DNA of 64,000 nt from Lycium barbarum (lineage: Eukaryota; Streptophyta; Magnoliopsida; Solanales; Solanaceae). Shown one piece after another: positions 21,995 through 33,885 of the stretch. The position numbers and the translations under genes were made by a program. A model generated the notes under the pieces. It worked only from the letters and a program-made list of their open reading frames with translations, was not told where the DNA came from and made no database searches. How positions within the stretch are numbered: position 1 is the first letter of the stretch; every line of letters starts with the position of its first letter. The stretch lies in the NCBI RefSeq assembly GCF_019175385.1, contig NC_083344.1, positions 60,946,782 through 61,010,781 of the forward strand, given 5' to 3'.

Positions 21995-24900
21995 TCATAA
22001 GACATTCTCTCAGTAACTTGGACATCATCTACAGGCACGATTCCGGAAGAGTCTCCAACACACTTACTAAGCATCGATACATGAAAAACCGGATGGACTG
22101 ACTCCAAGTTCAAAGGTAGGTCTAATTCATAGCCACTTGGCCTACCTTGTGTACAATCTTGTAACGCCCAATATACAAGGGAATAAGCTTTCCCTTCTTG
22201 AAGAATCTCATTCCACCTTTCATTGGCGACACTTTCAAGAATACCTAATCGTTAACTTGAAATTCCAAGTCTCATCGACGGTTGTTTACATAAGCTTTTT
22301 GGTGAATCTAGGCCGTCAACAACAGGTCTCGGATAAGCTTGATCTTTTGTGCTGCTTGCTGGATCAATTCTGGGCCTATTAGTTGCGTCTCTCCTACTTC
22401 AAACCATCCAATTAGCGATCTACACTTTCTCCCGTATAGAGCCTCATATGGAGCCATTTGAATGCTAGAGTGATAACTGTTGTTATATGCAAACTCAATA
22501 AGTGGCAAATGATCATCCTAATTACCTCTGAAATCTAATACACATACCCGCAACATATCTTCCAAGGTCTGAATAGTACGTTCAGCTTGCCCATCAGTCT
22601 GCGGATGAAATGTTGTACTAAGTCTCACTTGAGTTCCCAAAATTTCTGGAAAGGACTTCCGGAAATTACCTATAAATTATACCCCTCTATCTGTGATGAT
22701 GGATACTGGGACACCATGAAGTCGCACTACCTCTTGACGATACTGCTTACATAATCTTCTGCTGAGTATGTAGTTTTGACTGGTAGAAAATGAGCTGACT
22801 TCGTAAGTCTGTCCATAATTTCCCATATGGAGTCAAAGTTACACCGAGAATGAGGCAAGCCTATGATAAAATCCATGTTGATCACTTCCCCTTTCCAAGT
22901 TGGAATTTCTATAGCTTGCAACAATCCTCTTGGCTTTTGATGCTCAATTTTCACTCGTTGACAATTTGGACACTGAGCTACATACTCCGCTAGATCTTTC
23001 TTCATTCTGTCCCACCAATATATTGACTTGAGATCACATGGTACACCTTTGTCGCTCCTGGATAAACAGAATAGTGGGAGTAATGGGCTTTTTCTAGAAT
23101 CTGGTGGCGTAATCCTGCAACATCCGGGACACATAGCCTGCTTCGATACCTGAGACCTCCATCTGCAGAAATTTAAAATGGTGACTTCTCTATCTGAGGA
23201 AGTTTATCTTTATAATAACTCATTTTAGGGTCTTCATATTGGCGCTTATTCACCTCTTCTACTAAGGATGAAACAGTTGGGTTATGAACAATAACTCCTG
23301 CATTGTCCGAGTCCATTAAGCAAACTCCTATGCTAGCTAGTTGTTGAAGTTCATGTGTTAATTCCCTTTTCTTCGGCTGGACATCACATAAACTGTCCAT
23401 GGATTTACGGCTAAGAGCATCAGCCACCACATTCGCCTTTCCAGGATGATATAAAATACTTACATCATAGTCTTTTAATAGCTCCAACCACCACCTCTGC
23501 AGTAGATTTAACTCCTTCTGCTTGAAAATATACTGGAGACTCTTGTGATCTGCATAAACATCAACATGAACACCATACAAGTAATGTCTCCACATCTTTA
23601 GGGCATGAATAACCGCAGCTAGTTCAAGATCATGGGTCAGATAGTTTTTCTCATGTTTCCGCAACTGCCTGGAGGCAAAGGAAATTACCTTACCGTGCTG
23701 CATCAACACACAGCCCAACCCAACACCAGAGGCATCACAATAAACAACATAGCCTTCTGATCCGTCTGAAAGTGTCAAGACTGGGGCTGAAATCAATCTA
23801 TCTTTTAATTCTCGGAAACTACGCTCATAAGCATCGGTCCATTGGAATTTTGTTGATTTCTAAGTTAGTTTTGTCAATGGCGTAGAAATAGAAGAAAAAC
23901 CTTCTACAAATCTTCTGTAATAGCCTGCCAATCCCCGAAAGCTACAAACCTCTGTAGGTGTTGTAGGCCTTGGCCAAGTCTTCATAGACTCAATCTTCTG
24001 AGTATCTACCCAAATAAAGTCGGCCGAGATAATATGGGCCCAGAAAAGTTACAGAATTCAACCAAACCTCTCATTTTGAAAATTTGGCAGACAATTCTCG
24101 AGTCTGAAGAATTCTAAGGACAGTATGCAAATGATCTGAATGCTCTGCTTCTGATCGAGAGTAGACCAGAATGTCATCGATGAATACAATTACGAATAAA
24201 TCTAGGAAAGGCCTGAACACATTATTCATCAAATTCATGAATACCTCGGGGGCGTTAGTCAATCCAAACGACATCACCCAAAATTCGGAATGACCATATC
24301 TAGTCCTGAAAGCCATTTTCGGAATATTTTCTTCTCTAACTCTCACCTGGTGATATCCTGATCTAAGATCTATCTTCGAAAACCACTTGGCACCCTGTAA
24401 CTGATCAAACAAATCATCGATCCTGGGAAGCGGATATTTATTCTTTATTGTCACTTTGTTCAACTGCCTATAGTCAATGCACATTCGCAAAGAACCATAT
24501 TTCTTTCTTATGAACAAGACAGGTGCTCCCCATGGCGATGAACTGGGCCTAATAATTCCCTTCTTGAGCAAGTCCTTTAGTTGTGCCTTTAGCTCTTTCA
24601 ATTCTGCAAGAGCCATTATGTAAGGAGGAATAGATATAGGTTCGGTGTCTGGCAGCACATCAATAGTAAAATCAACCTCCCGTTCTGGTGGAAGACCTGG
24701 AAGCTCATCTGGAAACACATCCGGAAACTCATTTACTATCGGAGGGGATTGAAGAGTTAGCGATTTAGCTTCGGTGTCATGAACCCAGACTAAATGATAA
24801 ATATAGCCCTTACCATTCATCTTCCTTACTTTGAGATAGGAAATAAACCTACCTCTTGGGGAAGCTGTGTTGCCTTTCCATTTAAGCACTGGTTCTCCCG

Positions 24901-25392
24901 GAAATTAGAATCGAACCATTTTTGTTCTACAATCCACATTAGCATAACAGGAAGCTAGCCAATCCATGCCCATAATGACATCGAAATCTAACATTTTCAG
25001 CTCGATCAAATCAACTACAGTATGACGATCACACACCACAACCACATAGTTTCTATATACTTGTCTGGCTATTATTGGGTCACCAAAAGCAGTAGACATC
25101 TCGAAAGGTTTAATTGGCTCGGGTTTCACCCCAATACGATCAGTAATATAAGGAGTAATATACGATAAAGTAGACCGTCGATCAATAAATGCATATACAT
25201 TATAAGAGAATACTGATAATATACCAGTGAGAATGCCAGGGGAGGACTCAAGATCCTGTCGTTCGGCCAATGCATAAATACGGGGCTGAGGGACACTTGA
25301 ATTGGATGCTCCCCCTCTACCCCTGCCATGAACTGATGGTGCCTGTGAGCCAAAATATTTCGATCATGTGGGCTGGGTCCTATCTCTACCAC
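21992..25392 (-). pseudogene. pol: Element B pol, copy 2 (PR-RT-RNase H-INT, 3' truncated), broken
   Basis: Near-duplicate of copy 1. The protease site is further degraded to FIDRRST (about 25183). RT is better preserved: one open stretch of 272 codons (24889-24071) covers [20 protein letters not shown] and [10 protein letters not shown] (about 24184). RNase H with [15 protein letters not shown] runs 23796-23173, where copy 2 retains a Lys codon at the point where copy 1 has a stop (about 17649). Integrase pieces lie at 23134-22727 and 22508-22308. The last codons of pol are missing because the unit was joined to LTR2 at 21992. Stops shared with copy 1 are at 24902, about 24070, about 23862 and about 22519. 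Confidence 0.87.
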
Positions 25393-26586
25393 TCATCGAT
25401 GGACAATCACGCATCATATACCCAGTCTGACTAGAGGCATAACAAGCGTCTGAGCCTTGGCGACACTGACCCGCATGTAGTCTACCGCATTGAGTGCATC
25501 ATGGTAAAAGTGGTATCCTCTGCCTAAAATCGCCTCGAAACTAGAAACCCGGAACTCTCTAGCTTTGACCTGGTCCAGAATAAATAGGGCGATCAAATCT
25601 CCTGCCTGCAAATCGAGGAGGCGCACTAGTCGCGGATTGGCCTGAATACCTGGAATACTATTGCCTCTGACCCCCTCTATACTTACTGCTAGCACCTGCA
25701 GATCAAGCTCTCTTAATATGCCCTCTGTCAAAATCACGCTCCCCCCTATGCAGTTGCTGCTGCTCTTCCAAATTTTGAGCATGAGCTTGAATACGGGAAA
25801 TATCCATTCCTTCCTGGAGTGAAGCTGTTAAGCAGTATTTAATTAAATGTGGCCCTAAGACACTTACAAACAGATGCACCCGGTCTCAGATATCGGCTAC
25901 TATGGCCGGATCATACCTAGCCAATGAATTGAACCGGAGACAATACTCCCGAGCACTCATATTTCCTTGACTTAAATTCAAAAACCTGTCAGCTCGAGCC
26001 TGTTGGACCTCAAGTGGTAAATAATGACGGATGAAGGCATCTACGAACTCCTGCCATACTGGGGGAGGCACATTTTCCCCTCTCAAAGATATCCAATTAT
26101 TGTACCAAAGAACTGTCACATCTCACAGTCTATAGGAAGCCAACTCCACTGACTCAGTATCAGAAGCATGTATTATCCTCAACGTTCGCAGTATCGCATC
26201 TATGAAGCCCTGCGGGTCTTCATCCGGCTTTGACTCGAAATATTCTGGAGGATTCAAGCTCATAAAATCACGGGCTCTGTCACTAACGCTCGGTCACTAG
26301 TACCCGCACCCTGCCGCTGAGCCTGAGCGGCAACTAACTAGGTTTGTAATGGAATAGCCGCTGTCATCTGTTGGCCGGAGGCACCTGGAGGAGGAACTGG
26401 AGGCATTAGAGCTGGACCTGAGGCCCTTTCATGCTCCTCTAAAATAGACGGAGTGTGAGAGGTTCGAGATAGAGCCTCATTATGGGATTCACCCTCCTTT
26501 ATATTTACCGGTGGCCCCCGTTCAGTCCCCCTTCCTGTCACTGTCTTGCCCTTCTGGGCAGCTGTTGCTTTCCTCTTCATAGGCAT
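25393..26586 (-). pseudogene. gag: Element B gag, copy 2, broken
   Basis: The start at 26586 gives the same MPMKRKATAAQKGKTVTGRG beginning as copy 1, with the same CAG-to-TAG stop at 26338. The capsid part survives in 26119-25886 (SLRGENVPPPVWQEFVDAFI). An extra C in the run at about 25741-25746 gives a shift not seen in copy 1. Knuckle coding is again out of frame. Confidence 0.83.
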
Positions 26587-26779
26587 TGCTGAAATCATAA
26601 CACACCATTAGGAAAAGGAAGAATCTTATATTATGACTCTATCGCACGATCTATAAAGAAGAAGAACGGTCATTATTCCTAAATGCCCCGCAGCCACTTG
26701 TTTATAAGTGTGGCGCGCTTCACGCCCATAAATAAGACTCTACCGGACACGGCTCGTAGACACACCCTAGGACAGAACT

Positions 26780-26791
26780 GCTCTGATACCA
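26780..26791 (-). other. Primer-binding site, element B copy 2
   Basis: GCTCTGATACCA on the plus strand (TGGTATCAGAGC in element sense), four bases from LTR3. This is the original PBS of element B next to its full 5' LTR. Confidence 0.88.
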
Positions 26792-26795
26792 CTTT

Positions 26796-29302
26796 TGTCA
26801 CGACTCGACCAGGTGGCCATGACGGGTACCCGGAGCTAGCCTACGGAGTACCACTAGCCATACTTCTTCCAATCTATCTCGGTGGACCACTTTTCTAATT
26901 ATCAAATAACTCCAACTGAATAAACGCCTTGCTCAAAATAAAACTCATTATGAAGCAGTCTTCGATTCCATCTCAAACATTTGTATAAACAAGCCTGCAA
27001 GATACAAAATGATATGCAGAATATACACTAATAAAGTCATGAAATATCTACTATCCACACATATGTACGAGCCTCTAACTGAAGTACTGGAAGTCATGAG
27101 GACGAGACAGGACCCCTCCATGCCCCAAATATGCACACAAAAAATATACCAATAAACTGCTACTCTGAAGTAGTGGAGTGCTCCTATAAATCTGTTGATA
27201 AAGGTCCTAGGGATCTGGATCGTCTCCCTGTCTACCTGCGGGCATGAACGCAACGTCCACAAAAGAAAGGACTTTAGAACGAACATTGTACTGAGTATGT
27301 AAGTCACGAATAAGAACATAATAAAGAAATAGGGAAACATGAGATAAAGAGATAACCTGTAACTGATTGCCTCTTAAGGCGGAACCATGCATGCTAACTT
27401 TTACCTTTTAAAACAACATCATAACATATATATATATGTATAAACTGCCCGACCATGTAGGTAAGGGGTAATCATCATTAGCCCGCATCCGGGCCTCCCA
27501 TCTCATGACACCCACTAGTGGTGACTGCCCGGCCAAGTAGGCACGGTGTTATTATCCATAACCCGCCCACTACGCCCACCGTAGTGGTGTCTGCCCGATC
27601 AACTAGGCCCGGTGTAATCATACATAAAAATAAGCATGCATTAGAGCCCAGTTAAACGCTACAATTCTATCAGAGTGACGTAAGGTCGGTGACCTCTGAT
27701 TTATATTATGGGATAATCACCATCGCTATATCTCACCCCAAAGGAGAAATTCATAAGGTGAGATCAACAATAATGAACAAAATCAAGGGATTCATGAAAT
27801 AGCTCAATAATCTCATAATGACGTCACAATCATAAGCTTTGGAACTTCTAGCATTAAAATCATCATCATCATGTACATCATAGAAAACATCTCATCTTTG
27901 GTATCATAAGAAACTTTTTAAGAATCATGAACTTCTAACTTTTTGGCATAAGGAAGTTATGGAAAATGTGGATAGAACCATAACATATGTATCATGCCTT
28001 TGAAAGAAGGGGACTAGCCTTAACATAAATTCACGTCTCCTTAACGACTAAGTGTTCTCCTCTCAAGCTCGCGACTCTACATTCAAAGGTCATTAAAAGC
28101 ATGATTAAGGATAAACTAAAGTAACTACGAGCTAACGGAATTGGGCAGCACACTTCCTTTGTTTCATCAACTTTCTCCATATAATAAACAACTCCCAAAC
28201 ATCAATAGCAACATCCATAATATTATAATCAAGAGGCTTCTTTTGAATTAAACATTGTCCAATCCTCAAAACTCCTTTTCGAGATCATCCATAACAATAA
28301 TTACAACACGACACCATATTCACTTACATACAATACTTCCTTAACATCATTAGTACCACCCACAAAAAGATTATACTCATTGGATACTAAGAATCATGGC
28401 TCAAGTTATTTTACTACTCAAAAATATATTTAAATCCATATTTGAGCTTCTTCTCCTACTTTCTTCCCTCATCTAAGTTATTCAACAACCAAATACTCTT
28501 AATAACATGAAATATATGTAAAACTCACCTTTTATTGTACAAGGATGAACTTTGGATTAATGAATCCCACTTGAATGAAACTCCAACTTCAACACCAAAG
28601 GAAATCTCGAATTCTAAAAACCCTAGAGAGTCTCTCCACACTTGATTCTCTTGATTCTTGGTATTTACAATTTGATTTCTCTTGGGTTTGTGTTAATATG
28701 ATAGGGGGAATGTTCTAGGGCCATCAATACTTGGGGAAAATGTGGGAAATGAATTAAATGAACATGGGTCATCTATATATAACAAGAGAAAAATCTGAAA
28801 AATATGACACGACCCGATTATACTGCCACTTATACGGTCCGTATAAATGGTTGTATAATCCCACCAGGGAGTACCCCTTCTCTGGAATGGTTATATGGAC
28901 CATTTAAATAGACCGTATAAGTTATACGGACCGTATAAGTGGTCATACAACCCAATTTTTTTCGAACTTGCTCTCGTTCATTCGTTTAACTCCCAATCCT
29001 TGTGAAACCTTCTTGGCACTTATATGACACTTCATTAACCCTATAAGGATCTCTATAGATCTTTCTCAAAACATTACCAAATAATTATTAACTCAGTTAT
29101 TGTGAAAACCTTCCCAAACACAACTTATATTTCACGTCCTTCAACGAACTTAGTTCCACCGATTCATGTGACTTCAAAATATTGTAGTATACACTTTAAA
29201 GCTATCAAATACTCTCCTTAACTTCATAAGGACTTCATGTTTATCTTAAGCTCGCATTAGTCTATTCGCAACGCAACAATTCAAATTTTCTGAGATGTAA
29301 CA
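26796..29302 (-). repeat. Element B 5' LTR (LTR3, 2507 bp)
   Basis: Complete LTR from TGTCACGACTCGACC to TGTAACA, followed by the TSD GCTTA. It carries two perfect 17-bp palindromes, TTATACGGTCCGTATAA (28830-28846) and TTATACGGACCGTATAA (28922-28938), in the U3 part. Near 29018-29040 it keeps the intact sequence into which element A inserted in LTR1. Confidence 0.9.
28830..28938 (-). promoter_or_regulatory. U3 palindrome cluster, element B LTR3
   Basis: Two perfect 17-bp palindromes with ACGGNCCGT cores and several half copies (for example 'gtggtcatac', 'agaccgtataa'). They lie in the same LTR position as the CGACG cluster of element A. The same pair is in LTR1 at 5514-5591. Confidence 0.55.
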
Positions 29303-29433
29303 GCTTATGAGTTAGATCTACCCTCGTACTTAGAGTCAGTCCACTCAATTTTTCATGTGTCAATGCTACACAAGTGCATTGGAGATCCTTCTAGAATTAT
29401 ACTGGTAAATGATGTTCAGGTCACTGTACAACT
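29303..29433 (+). pseudogene. Element C integrase remnant, part 2
   Basis: It resumes after the B insertion as AYELDLPSYLESVHSIFHVS, then MLHKCIGDPSRI and DVQVTVQL. This is the C-terminal integrase segment that directly follows the GQVAY interrupted at 3449. It ends at CAACT, where solo LTR D inserted. Confidence 0.82.
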
Positions 29434-29579
29434 TGTTAGACCTCAGAAAATTTTTCGTGAGCCAACAATGAATAGACAAACGAAGGGCATGAGTGTGCGA
29501 TGTTTTATTAAGTAGGGAATGACTATTTATAAACTTTGGAATTAAGAAAGTTGTAGAATTTCATTTCAGCCAGTGGTCG

Positions 29580-29840
29580 TAAAATGGAATACGGCCCGTA
29601 AAGTGATTTACGGACCGTAAAGTGCCATCGTTCTTCAACATTTCAAAATTTTCAAATTTCTGTCAAATGCTTCAAATGGTGAAAAACGACTTGGAATACG
29701 GACCGTAAATTGAAATACGGCCCGTAAACTGAGTCGTAAACTGCCATGATCTTCAACCAACCTTTCTGTTTCTGATATGCTTAAATACGGTCGCGAAGGA
29801 CGGACCGTAAACCAGTATACAACCCGTAAAGTGGGGTTTA
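29580..29840 (+). promoter_or_regulatory. U3 palindrome cluster, solo LTR D
   Basis: Many copies of ACGGNCCGTAAA in both orientations, including TTTACGGACCGTAAA (29606-29620), lie 50-300 bp before a 'tattaaaaaggagg' TATA-like site (about 29888). Confidence 0.55.
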
Positions 29841-30145
29841 CGACCACTGTGCATTTCGACCACTGTTCATAAAAATCAGATTTTAGCTATTAAAAAGGAG
29901 GGACCCAAGTTTATTTTCTCATTTCATCTTCACGAAATTCCTCCCTAGAAATCTCTAGAACACTCCAAACACTTCAACCACAAGAATACCAAGTAAATAA
30001 ATGATCATCAACACCAAATCTATGAAACAAAGTGTATGAAACCAAATTGGAAGTCATCTCCTTCAAGAAATTCCAAAAGAGGTGAAGAAGGGTTTTGGTG
30101 CTAAAGAAGTGATTCCACTCTAGGCTTGTTCCACCATCATCTAAG

Positions 30146-31436
30146 GTATGTTTCATGATTTTATCATGTTATTTAATGTATTGGAAAGATAAGATGCTTG
30201 AAATGTAGAGGAACATAGAAAATGGGCCATTACTGAGTGCATAGTGTCACAATTGAATGATAGTTGAATGGAATCATGAACGTTGATAGGTTGTGATGAT
30301 GAATACGTTATAAGTGGAGTATAGACCATGGAATAGGTGTCAAGTAAGCAAAATTATGATGATGAGCTAAAACCATTAAATGTGGAGAAATTGGAGAAAA
30401 ATGGTGGATTTTGCTAAATATAGATAAGTGATGAATGTTGATACGATATTGTGAGTGTCGTTGTAAATGTTCGGGAGTTGAAATAGAACATGAGAAAAGT
30501 AGTAGAAACAAAGGAAACGCTGCCCAATTTTCTCTTGAAATAACGATGCGTTCTTATGGTCGATTGACTAACTATAATGCGTATTCTCTCGTGAAGGTAA
30601 CAACGTGATATTGAAGGAGAACAAGTGAACGATAGCTTAACTAAGCGACAAAGGTATGTGAGGCTAGTCCTTTCCTTTCTATGGCATGAATCCCATGACA
30701 TGATTCTTCTCCCTTTTCATGATTCTCCTATATCCCGAAAAGCCAAGAGCCTAAGATCATGCATAGCTACATGAGTCAAGATATATGATGTGACATTCTT
30801 ATAAAGTAAATGATGTTGTTCCTTGTATACACTCACCTTATATCCTAATCCCTTCAAGGTGAGGCATAATGCTCATAAATGCTCATAATGGAATCGAGGG
30901 TTCACGACCTTACGTCACCTCGATAGAATGCAGTTGTTCTAGAGTCCTTGTGCATGTATGATGATAAGTATATTTTGATAAGCATATCATTATGAATATT
31001 TTATGATGAGCATGTCATGATTACATCACACCGGGCCTAGTTGGCCGGGCAGTCACCGCGAAAGAGGGCAGCTATACGATACACCATGGCCAGTTGGCAT
31101 GGGCAGACACCACTAGTGGGCGGCATGAGATGGTACCCCGGACGCGGGAGGCCTGGACGCGGGCTAATGTTACTGATTATCACACTGCACCTATATGGTC
31201 GGGCAGTTTAGATATATATATATATATACATATGATATGCATACATGAGATGATGATAAGCATACAAGTAATTCAGCATGCATTACTTTTCATATGATTC
31301 CCAGTCAAGTACAGTTGCTCCATACTTGATGCCTCATTTACTTTCTTGATGTGTTGTTTTTGTTCATGCCTCTCATACTCAGTACAACATTCGTACTGAC
31401 GTCCGTTTTCTTTGGACGCTATGTTCATGCCCACAG
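30146..31436 (+). other. Candidate spliced-leader region in solo LTR D
   Basis: The donor is CTAAG/GTATGTTT (30146), the branch-like site ACTAACTATAAT, the acceptor CTCGTGAAG/GTAAC (30596/30597), the microexon 30597-30653, the second donor AAAG/GTATGTG (30654) and the acceptor CCACAG/GTAGACAGG (31436/31437). Spacing matches element A (intron 1 451 vs 449 nt; microexon 57 vs 58 nt). Confidence 0.4.
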
Positions 31437-31696
31437 GTAGACAGGGAGGCGAGCTCGATCCGGATTCTTAGGAGCTGTCAGCTGATTGAAAGCACTCCAT
31501 TGTCTGGAGGTGCTTATGATTATCCTTTTGGTACATATGTATATTTTGGGCATGACGGAGTCTTGTTCCATCTACATGTATAGTATGTTAGTAGAGGCTC
31601 GTAGATCCGTAGTGTGGGTTAGATGGTCTCACAAGTTTATTACAACATGCATGTATATATTATATATATTATTTTGATGGCCTAATGAGGCATTTG

Positions 31697-31698
<2 letters not shown>

Positions 31699-31753
<55 letters not shown>
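31699..31753. repeat. (AT)n microsatellite in solo LTR D
   Basis: Uninterrupted alternating TA of about 55 bp after 'tatatgta'. The other LTRs have short AT tracts nearby, so this is an expansion of an LTR-internal tract. Confidence 0.9.
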
Positions 31754-31754
<1 letters not shown>

Positions 31755-31897
31755 TTAATTGTGTTTTCCACCCAAAAATGATTTTCGTACAATCATGAAT
31801 GATAAAGAAGCGTAAATGACTATGACAAGTGAGGAAATAAAGGGTGCTCGGTGGTCAGCCTCGGGTACTCGTCGCGGCCCCTAGCTGGGTCGCGACA

Positions 31898-32013
31898 CAA
31901 CTATCCTACGAAGAAGTTCCCATTGCTATTCTAGATAGGCAAGTTCGTAGATTAAGAACAAAAGTTGTAGCTTCAGTTAAAGTTCTATGTAGAAACAATA
32001 ATAAAAGATGGTC
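31898..32013 (+). pseudogene. Element C integrase remnant, part 3 (chromodomain-like tail)
   Basis: It resumes after solo LTR D as QLSYEEVPIAILDRQVRRLR, TKVVASVKVL and RNNNK. This is the beta-strand part of the chromodomain-like tail seen in A, E and I. The expected REEMTWEAEE continuation is lost at about 32010, where an unrelated LTR-like sequence starts. Confidence 0.8.
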
Positions 32014-32833
32014 TGTAGAGACCCAATTTAATATGGTATAATGGAGCAATGATGACATGATAGCCTATCGACTTTATACCCGATCTAATCTAGTAGATCT
32101 AGATTCCGAGTGAGTACATGGACCTCATGAGTCCCGCATGGGCACGTGAAACCAATTGCAGACGCGTGTATATATTGGTGCATATTGACCATTGCATTGC
32201 ATCTCATTTGCATTTCATACCATACTTGCTTGATTGTAATATGTTTGTGTGAATCTTATATGAATTATTGAAAATAACCATGCTTTACGACTTGATTAAA
32301 ATGTGGAATTTATAAGCTTAAATACACAAGTATTTATAAACTATACAAACAAGTTACTAACGAAGTCTGGAGGTGAGTATCAGAAGGAGCAGCCCTCGGC
32401 ATCGCTTTAGCTTAGGGTCAGTCAATGATGTTGTTGAGTACACGTGGTTTCCCATACTCGCTCTATATTTGCTGCACCTTTTTGTGTGCACGTTCTAATC
32501 TGATTTTGAGTAGAGGACGAAATACCGCCAACTGTTGAGGCACTGAAGTCCATTTATATCTTATTATTCTTTCTTAATCTTTCGGACAACTTGTAGCATT
32601 TCGGACTTGCATTCCGGATTTAGTACCTCTTGTACTAATGACTTCCAGGTTTTGGGGTGATGTATGACTTATACTTATTTATAATATGAGATATTAGACT
32701 TATTTTCGACTTAAAGATTGTTTCCTATAAATTTCGCTTGTAATTTATGTTGTTAGACTTTAGCTTTTGATTTGGGTTCGTCTACGGGTTTGGGTAGGTG
32801 CTCTCACAGCACATTGGGATTTTGGTCGTGACA
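32014..32833 (+). repeat. Putative LTR of an unrelated family (820 bp)
   Basis: It begins TGTAGAGACCC and ends GGTCGTGACA, i.e. TG...CA. It starts exactly where the element C integrase reading stops and shares no body sequence with the Tekay LTRs here. No TSD was found (TGGTC before, CTTAG after), and no tRNA-Met PBS follows. It could be one LTR of a partly deleted element. The 3' boundary rests on the terminal motif only. Confidence 0.4.
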
Positions 32834-33885
32834 CTTAGTTGAGATTCCAAATAGACAAACCATTCTAAGATTGTTAGTTAGTAGAATGACCACTTTTTCG
32901 CGACCTAATCCGACTTTCAAAAATTGATTTTCATAAATTAATCTGAGCAGTTTCTTTAAATTGTTAAATAATTTCAAGACTCTTTCGAGGCTAAAACAAT
33001 TTTTCGTAAAGCAATGCATTAAAACTAGTTCTCCACATGTTTAAAAATAAAAACAGATTTTGAGTAAAAGATGGCATTGAACTGATTTCCTACATGTTCA
33101 AAAGTATAAAATGGTTGGAAATTTGAAGATGAAATCTGGACCTTTTGGATAAAACAGATTGGGACTTTTCAAAAGCCCAATTACACAATGATTTTTCAAA
33201 TGGTGATTTGTTTTTTACTTGGAAAAAGAATTTTGGTCAAACATGTCCTTATTTCCAATACCAAATCTAACTGGAACTCTACTCAAAGGAAAATTTTGGG
33301 TTTGTTTTGGCCTAGAAAAGCAATAAAGATTACTCAAATCTTTTTGAATAGTTTGAATCAATGTCAACCATTCTTTCACTCAAAAATCAAGGGTGATTTT
33401 ACGAGTCTTCTTTCAAAATATGCCATGAATAAGCAAGTAAAGGCAAGAGTTTACTAAATCTTTTTCACTTCAAACATATCGTTTTCAGACACATTTTAAA
33501 ACAAATTCTACTTTTGAGCCACAATTTTAAAACCTACATCAATTGAATTTGTAGATCCCTTCTGAGATGCCTAACACTTTCCTCGGGGGACCACCAGAAC
33601 CCTTACCCAAACTTTGTTACAATAATTTTTTTTCAAGAGGATTAACCTTAAGAAATGGTTTCATAATTCCCATGACTAATTAGGTGGCGACTCTATTAAA
33701 TAGACCAACAAAGAGCCAAGTTATGATAGTAGCTTTTATGCATCCATGTAAAAGTGAACTGTAACACCTACAAAAGCAAGTAAAATAATCAATCATCACA
33801 AGCATGAGTACAAAAAGAAACTATTTTAAAGTAGTGATCCAATGTATTTCACGATTTACAAATAGTGGCGAGCTTATGTTACTTA
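32834..33885. other. Unassigned AT-rich sequence
   Basis: No convincing ORF. The longest (33188-33457, 89 codons) has no recognised motif. The segment around 33680-33720 ('ttaggtggcgactctattaa') resembles leader sequence I associate with Tat-type elements, so this may be internal non-coding DNA of the element whose LTR is at 32014. Element E begins at 33886. Confidence 0.35.

Larger units (their letters stand above)
3450..29302 (-). mobile_element. Element B: Tekay/Del-type Ty3/gypsy retrotransposon with internal tandem duplication and nested insertion
   Basis: The outer ends are TGTCACGACC (3450) and TGTAACA (29302). They are flanked by identical 5-bp duplicates GCTTA at 3445-3449 and 29303-29307, and the host integrase frame continues across. 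In element sense (minus) the order is: 5' LTR 26796-29302, PBS, gag-pol copy 2, truncated LTR 21065-21994, PBS, gag-pol copy 1, PPT, then 3' LTR 3450-15875. The 3' LTR is interrupted by element A. Both gag-pol copies are dead and share several of the same stops, so the extra copy arose by tandem duplication after insertion. Confidence 0.88.
29434..31897 (+). mobile_element. Solo LTR of family D (2464 bp) inserted in element C integrase
   Basis: It runs from TGTTAGACCTCAG to AGCTGGGTCGCGACA with perfect 5-bp TSDs CAACT (29429-29433 and 31898-31902). The integrase reading continues on both sides, and no PBS, gag, pol or PPT is present, so it is a solo LTR left by LTR-LTR recombination. It contains a TTTACGGACCGTAAA palindrome (29606-29620), the conserved hairpin (31380-31398) and an (AT)n run (about 31699-31753). 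Confidence 0.92.

Noticed and set aside
29635..30701. Several minus-strand ORFs of 60-95 codons in solo LTR D, repeated at 51032-51503
   Set aside because: Antisense to an LTR, shared only because the two LTRs are copies. No recognisable domain.
30146..31436. Reading the LTR splice-like signals as proof of splicing
   Set aside because: Donor and acceptor motifs are short and common in AT-rich DNA. J has lost the first donor (AAG/GG), and no transcript data are available, so this stays a hypothesis.
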